From Thermosynechococcus sp. (lineage in GTDB: Bacteria > Cyanobacteriota > Cyanobacteriia > Thermosynechococcales > Thermosynechococcaceae), in NCBI RefSeq assembly GCF_025999095.1, contig NZ_AP024678.1, forward strand, positions 124,001 through 188,000: a stretch of 64,000 bases of DNA. Reading direction: 5' to 3'. Made by a program: the position numbers and the translations under genes. This document shows positions 63,801 through 64,000 of this stretch, piece by piece (the stretch's first letter is position 1; every line of letters begins with the position of its first letter). A model generated the notes under the pieces. It saw nothing but the letters and a program-made list of their open reading frames with translations, was not told where the DNA came from and did not search any database.

Positions 63801-64000
63801 CGAACAATAACGATGCCATTCTCGACAGCGGCACCGGTGCACTCACCCTCGATAAGGCCAGCAACCTCGGCAGCGGCGACCTCACCCTGATTAGCCAAGG
63901 GGGTGTGCAACAGAATGCAGGCGGCGGCATCACCGCCGGTGGCCTGGGCTTGCAAGGCACAGGCCCCTTTGACCTGAACAACGCCAGCAACGATGTCAAC
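57848..64000 (+). CDS. Very large TpsA-type filamentous adhesin/exoprotein, 3' end outside window
   Basis: The frame opens at ATG 57848 and stays open to the window end (at least 2050 codons). The signal peptide is MKKLLSVFLKGFGLTLSS..NPQVVRA. The TPS domain contains GQVFFDQS, INWEGFSIAGNEGVFFVQPG, the signature NPNGI (residues 114-118), GLVALIAPGIQNTG and the beta-helix region after it. From about residue 400 are Gly/Asn/Thr-rich beta-helix repeats, and from about 1030 near-identical tandem units of 106-110 aa. It is exported by the TpsB upstream and probably acts as an adhesin or contact factor. No stop, C-terminal toxin domain or partner immunity gene is visible. Confidence 0.92.
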   Translation, partial: MKKLLSVFLKGFGLTLSSIFLGSLNPQVVRALPQNPSVTHGQVFFDQSTAHQLHILQSSDKAIINWEGFSIAGNEGVFFVQPGATAAALNRVTGLTPSSIAGQLSANGRIFLINPNGIVFLPNAQVNVGSLIASTLDIKDQDFLQDNLRFYSLPNTPPAAITNQGRITAQEGGLVALIAPGIQNTGLISARLGQVALASGTGVTLDFTGDGLLSVRVDSDLAEQVTDIYGRPLSSLIDQQGHITAGQVLLSASAAQRIMDRVMNVDGVIEARTVDNRQGRILLAGGPIGEVGIGGRLDADGTYGGQITVTGQDIHLRNTAHLSANGDLGGGQIFIGGSLQGQGPLPNARNTFIDAGAQLQANALTQGNGGEVIVWADGTTKFAGFISAKGGIIAGDGGFAEVSGKEHLWMGGFADLSATNGKFGTLLLDPGSVTIQDGPNDPPTTSDVFNDAYIASQLGSANVTISTTASTNGAAQTITINSDVDITWNKQTNLTLQAGRDIVVNPNVTIKNTYGGTGGGSITLKADGNGGGNFKGIFIDGGTGTQSTTIETTSGNITLSGKGGNSLNNNYGIQLTGNANLISNSGSISLTGTGGNPAGTNNYGVYLSRGARIENTAGHITITGVAGASGTSSGSNNDGVFITTSPRNDDVPNSPTTSPRQTQIINNNGNITITGTAQGSRSTDDGIAQWNALVQTTGTGNITYIGTSGTGAGSGNKDGLELQRHQELYGTVRYSAEISATGSGNITLTGILRGGNATDNAIKFGEPASGGNDGGFIVTTNTGNICLIGEHGNSVPAGSTWRSIRAQGNTRTIRSTDGGNIILVGDRIQLDAASGTTTLNSSGILVVQPHTVGRNIDILGTAPDNSALAFNTTEFGLTTGFSHIIFGRADGTGTVTVNGLITRNQHLSLRGGFINLNQLIYLSGQTLGLFSNGGAVNQTAPFSAANLLLSGSGTFILNHPANNVNTIATAGSTGAITYRDQSALTVGSVSIPFVSTYPSCCTSSSITLTANGITTNNADVILRTPSGLLTLDASSNLGSGNLTLISGNGVTQTGTGSITAGGLGLQEGTGTFDLNNASNDVTTFAANVDGGVTFSDTDGFTLGQVTSNVGIETEITTGLRTGGNDAILDSGSGVLTLDKASDLDSGNLTLISQGGVQQNAGGSITAGGLGLQGTGTFDLNNASNDVNNLAASINGGLSFKDTDDLTVVGSITSTVGSDTVTTTGGLTTGGNDAIVETGNTLTLNASSDLGSGNLTLISGNGVTQTGTGSITAGGLGLQGTGPFDLNNASNDVNNLAASINGGLSFKDTDDLTVVGSITSTVGSDTVTTTGGLTTGGNDAIVETGNTLTLDASSNLGSSGNLTLISGNGVTQTGAGSITAGGLGLQGTGPFDLNNAGNDVTTFAASVTGGVTFSDGNGFTLGEVNSSVPGTGGNDIQTTTGLATNNNDAILDSGTGALTLDKASNLGSGDLTLISQGGVQQNAGGGITAGGLGLQGTGTFDLNNAGNNVNNLAASINGGLSFKDTDDLTVVGSITSTVGSDNAITTGGLTTGGDDAIVETGNTLTLNASSNLGSSGNLTLISQGGVQQNAGGGITAGGLGLQGTGPFDLNNASNDVNNLAASINGGLSFKDTDDLTVVGSITSTVGSDTVTTTGGLTTGGNDAIVETGNTLTLDASSNLGSSGNLTLISGNGVTQTGAGSITAGGLGLQGTGPFDLNNAGNDVTTFAASVTGGVTFSDGNGFTLGEVNSSVPGTGGNDIQTTTGLATNNNDAILDSGTGALTLDKASNLGSGDLTLISQGGVQQNAGGSITAGGLGLQGTGPFDLNNAGNDVTTFAATLTGGVTFSDTTGDFTLGEVNSSVFGTGGNDTQTTTGLATNNNDAILDSGTGALTLDKASNLGSGDLTLISQGGVQQNAGGGITAGGLGLQGTGPFDLNNAGNDVTTFAASVTGGVTFSDGNGFTLGEVNSSVPGTGGNDTQTTTGLATNNNDAILDSGTGALTLDKASNLGSGDLTLISQGGVQQNAGGGITAGGLGLQGTGPFDLNNASNDVN
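60938..64000 (+). repeat. Tandem 318-330-bp coding repeats in tpsA
   Basis: The landmark ATCACCGCCGG recurs at 61019, 61337, 61655, 61976, 62303, 62624, 62945, 63272, 63602 and 63929, so spacings are 318, 318, 321, 327, 321, 321, 327, 330 and 327, all multiples of three. Each unit encodes LTLDASSNLGSGNLTLIS, GSITAGGLGLQGTG, FDLNNASNDV and a variable part. Two linker types occur: GNGVTQTG and QGGVQQNAG. The array continues past the window end. Confidence 0.92.
61653..63307 (+). repeat. Recent internal duplication of about 0.69 kb in tpsA
   Basis: 61653-62338 recurs at 62622-63307 with an offset of 969 bases (three units). The blocks compared are identical except for one or two bases near the right end (for example GGCGGCGGC versus GGCGGCAGC). 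The equal spacing points to a three-unit duplication by unequal crossover. Confidence 0.85.

Noticed and set aside
61156-63999. A minus-strand frame of about 947 codons across the tpsA repeats, and shorter repeated frames in the same area
   Set aside because: It mirrors the tandem repeat of tpsA: each unit lacks stops in that frame, so all copies do. The plus-strand frame has signal peptide, TPS domain and family motifs; the minus frame has no recognisable domain and only reflects base composition.
60938-64000. CRISPR-like array because of regular repeats
   Set aside because: Units are 318-330 bases, coding, in frame and nearly identical over their whole length, with no short repeat/spacer pattern and no cas genes.

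Overview
The window reads as chromosome of a thermophilic unicellular cyanobacterium of the Thermosynechococcus type. This is inferred from the gene set: phosphoribulokinase, PEP carboxylase, CrtR carotene hydroxylase, an Hlip/SCP protein beside rpmF, SufC-SufD, the NTRC reductase-thioredoxin fusion, a DUF3747 protein and cyanobacterial TopA. Frequent copies of the octamer GCGATCGC (HIP1) in most of the sequence support it. No rRNA, prophage, transposase or CRISPR array was seen; there is one tRNA, Thr(GGU).

Layout. 1-4.8 kb: partial B12-binding radical SAM gene, topA, a decayed ABC ATPase, ppa. 4.9-11.7 kb: an island without visible HIP1 sites that carries a type III-like restriction-modification operon (mod, DUF4258, DUF2283, res), all on the minus strand. 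11.8-31.3 kb: housekeeping and photosynthesis genes (CPBP protease, SDR, alpha/beta hydrolase, ctaA-ctaB for heme A, csaB, SirB-like chelatase, hisS, recN, crtR, an ABC ATPase, a GH10 xylanase, an aldehyde dehydrogenase split in two, sufC-sufD, a PepSY-type membrane protein and a YbiX-type dioxygenase). 31.4-35.2 kb: a collagen-like lipoprotein, a two-component system, argJ. 35.2-54.6 kb: ppc, DUF3352 protein, prk, rpmF-hlip, fatty-acid hydroxylase family protein, a sigma-like protein, a [2Fe-2S] protein, a copper P-type ATPase, an ABC permease, tRNA-Thr, TSUP exporter, NTRC, smc, DUF3747 protein. 54.6-64 kb: smpB, then a second stretch without visible HIP1 sites holding a two-partner secretion pair, tpsB and a very large tpsA that runs off the window.

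The most unusual structure is in the restriction-modification island. Both large genes contain in-frame insertions with inverted-repeat arms built from short GTGGATAGTGAACAG-like repeats. In mod, one insertion carries a complete gene for an S23/four-helix-bundle protein, the kind found in 23S rRNA intervening sequences. The mod frame stays open across this cargo and is broken only by a TAA just past the insertion. Shorter copies without cargo lie elsewhere in mod and res, and a different palindrome (C/G-rich, CCCCTCTCCC arms) sits in mod as well. This looks like a family of hairpin-ended inserts, one with and several without a helical-bundle cargo gene, living inside protein genes.

The second notable structure is the tpsA repeat domain, with about 9.5 units of 318-330 bp, two alternating unit types and a recent, almost exact internal duplication of about 0.69 kb. 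Several genes (ctaA, csaB, a small conserved protein, aldehyde dehydrogenase) carry single-base frameshifts, mostly in short homopolymers; these may be sequence errors or real decay and should be checked against reads.
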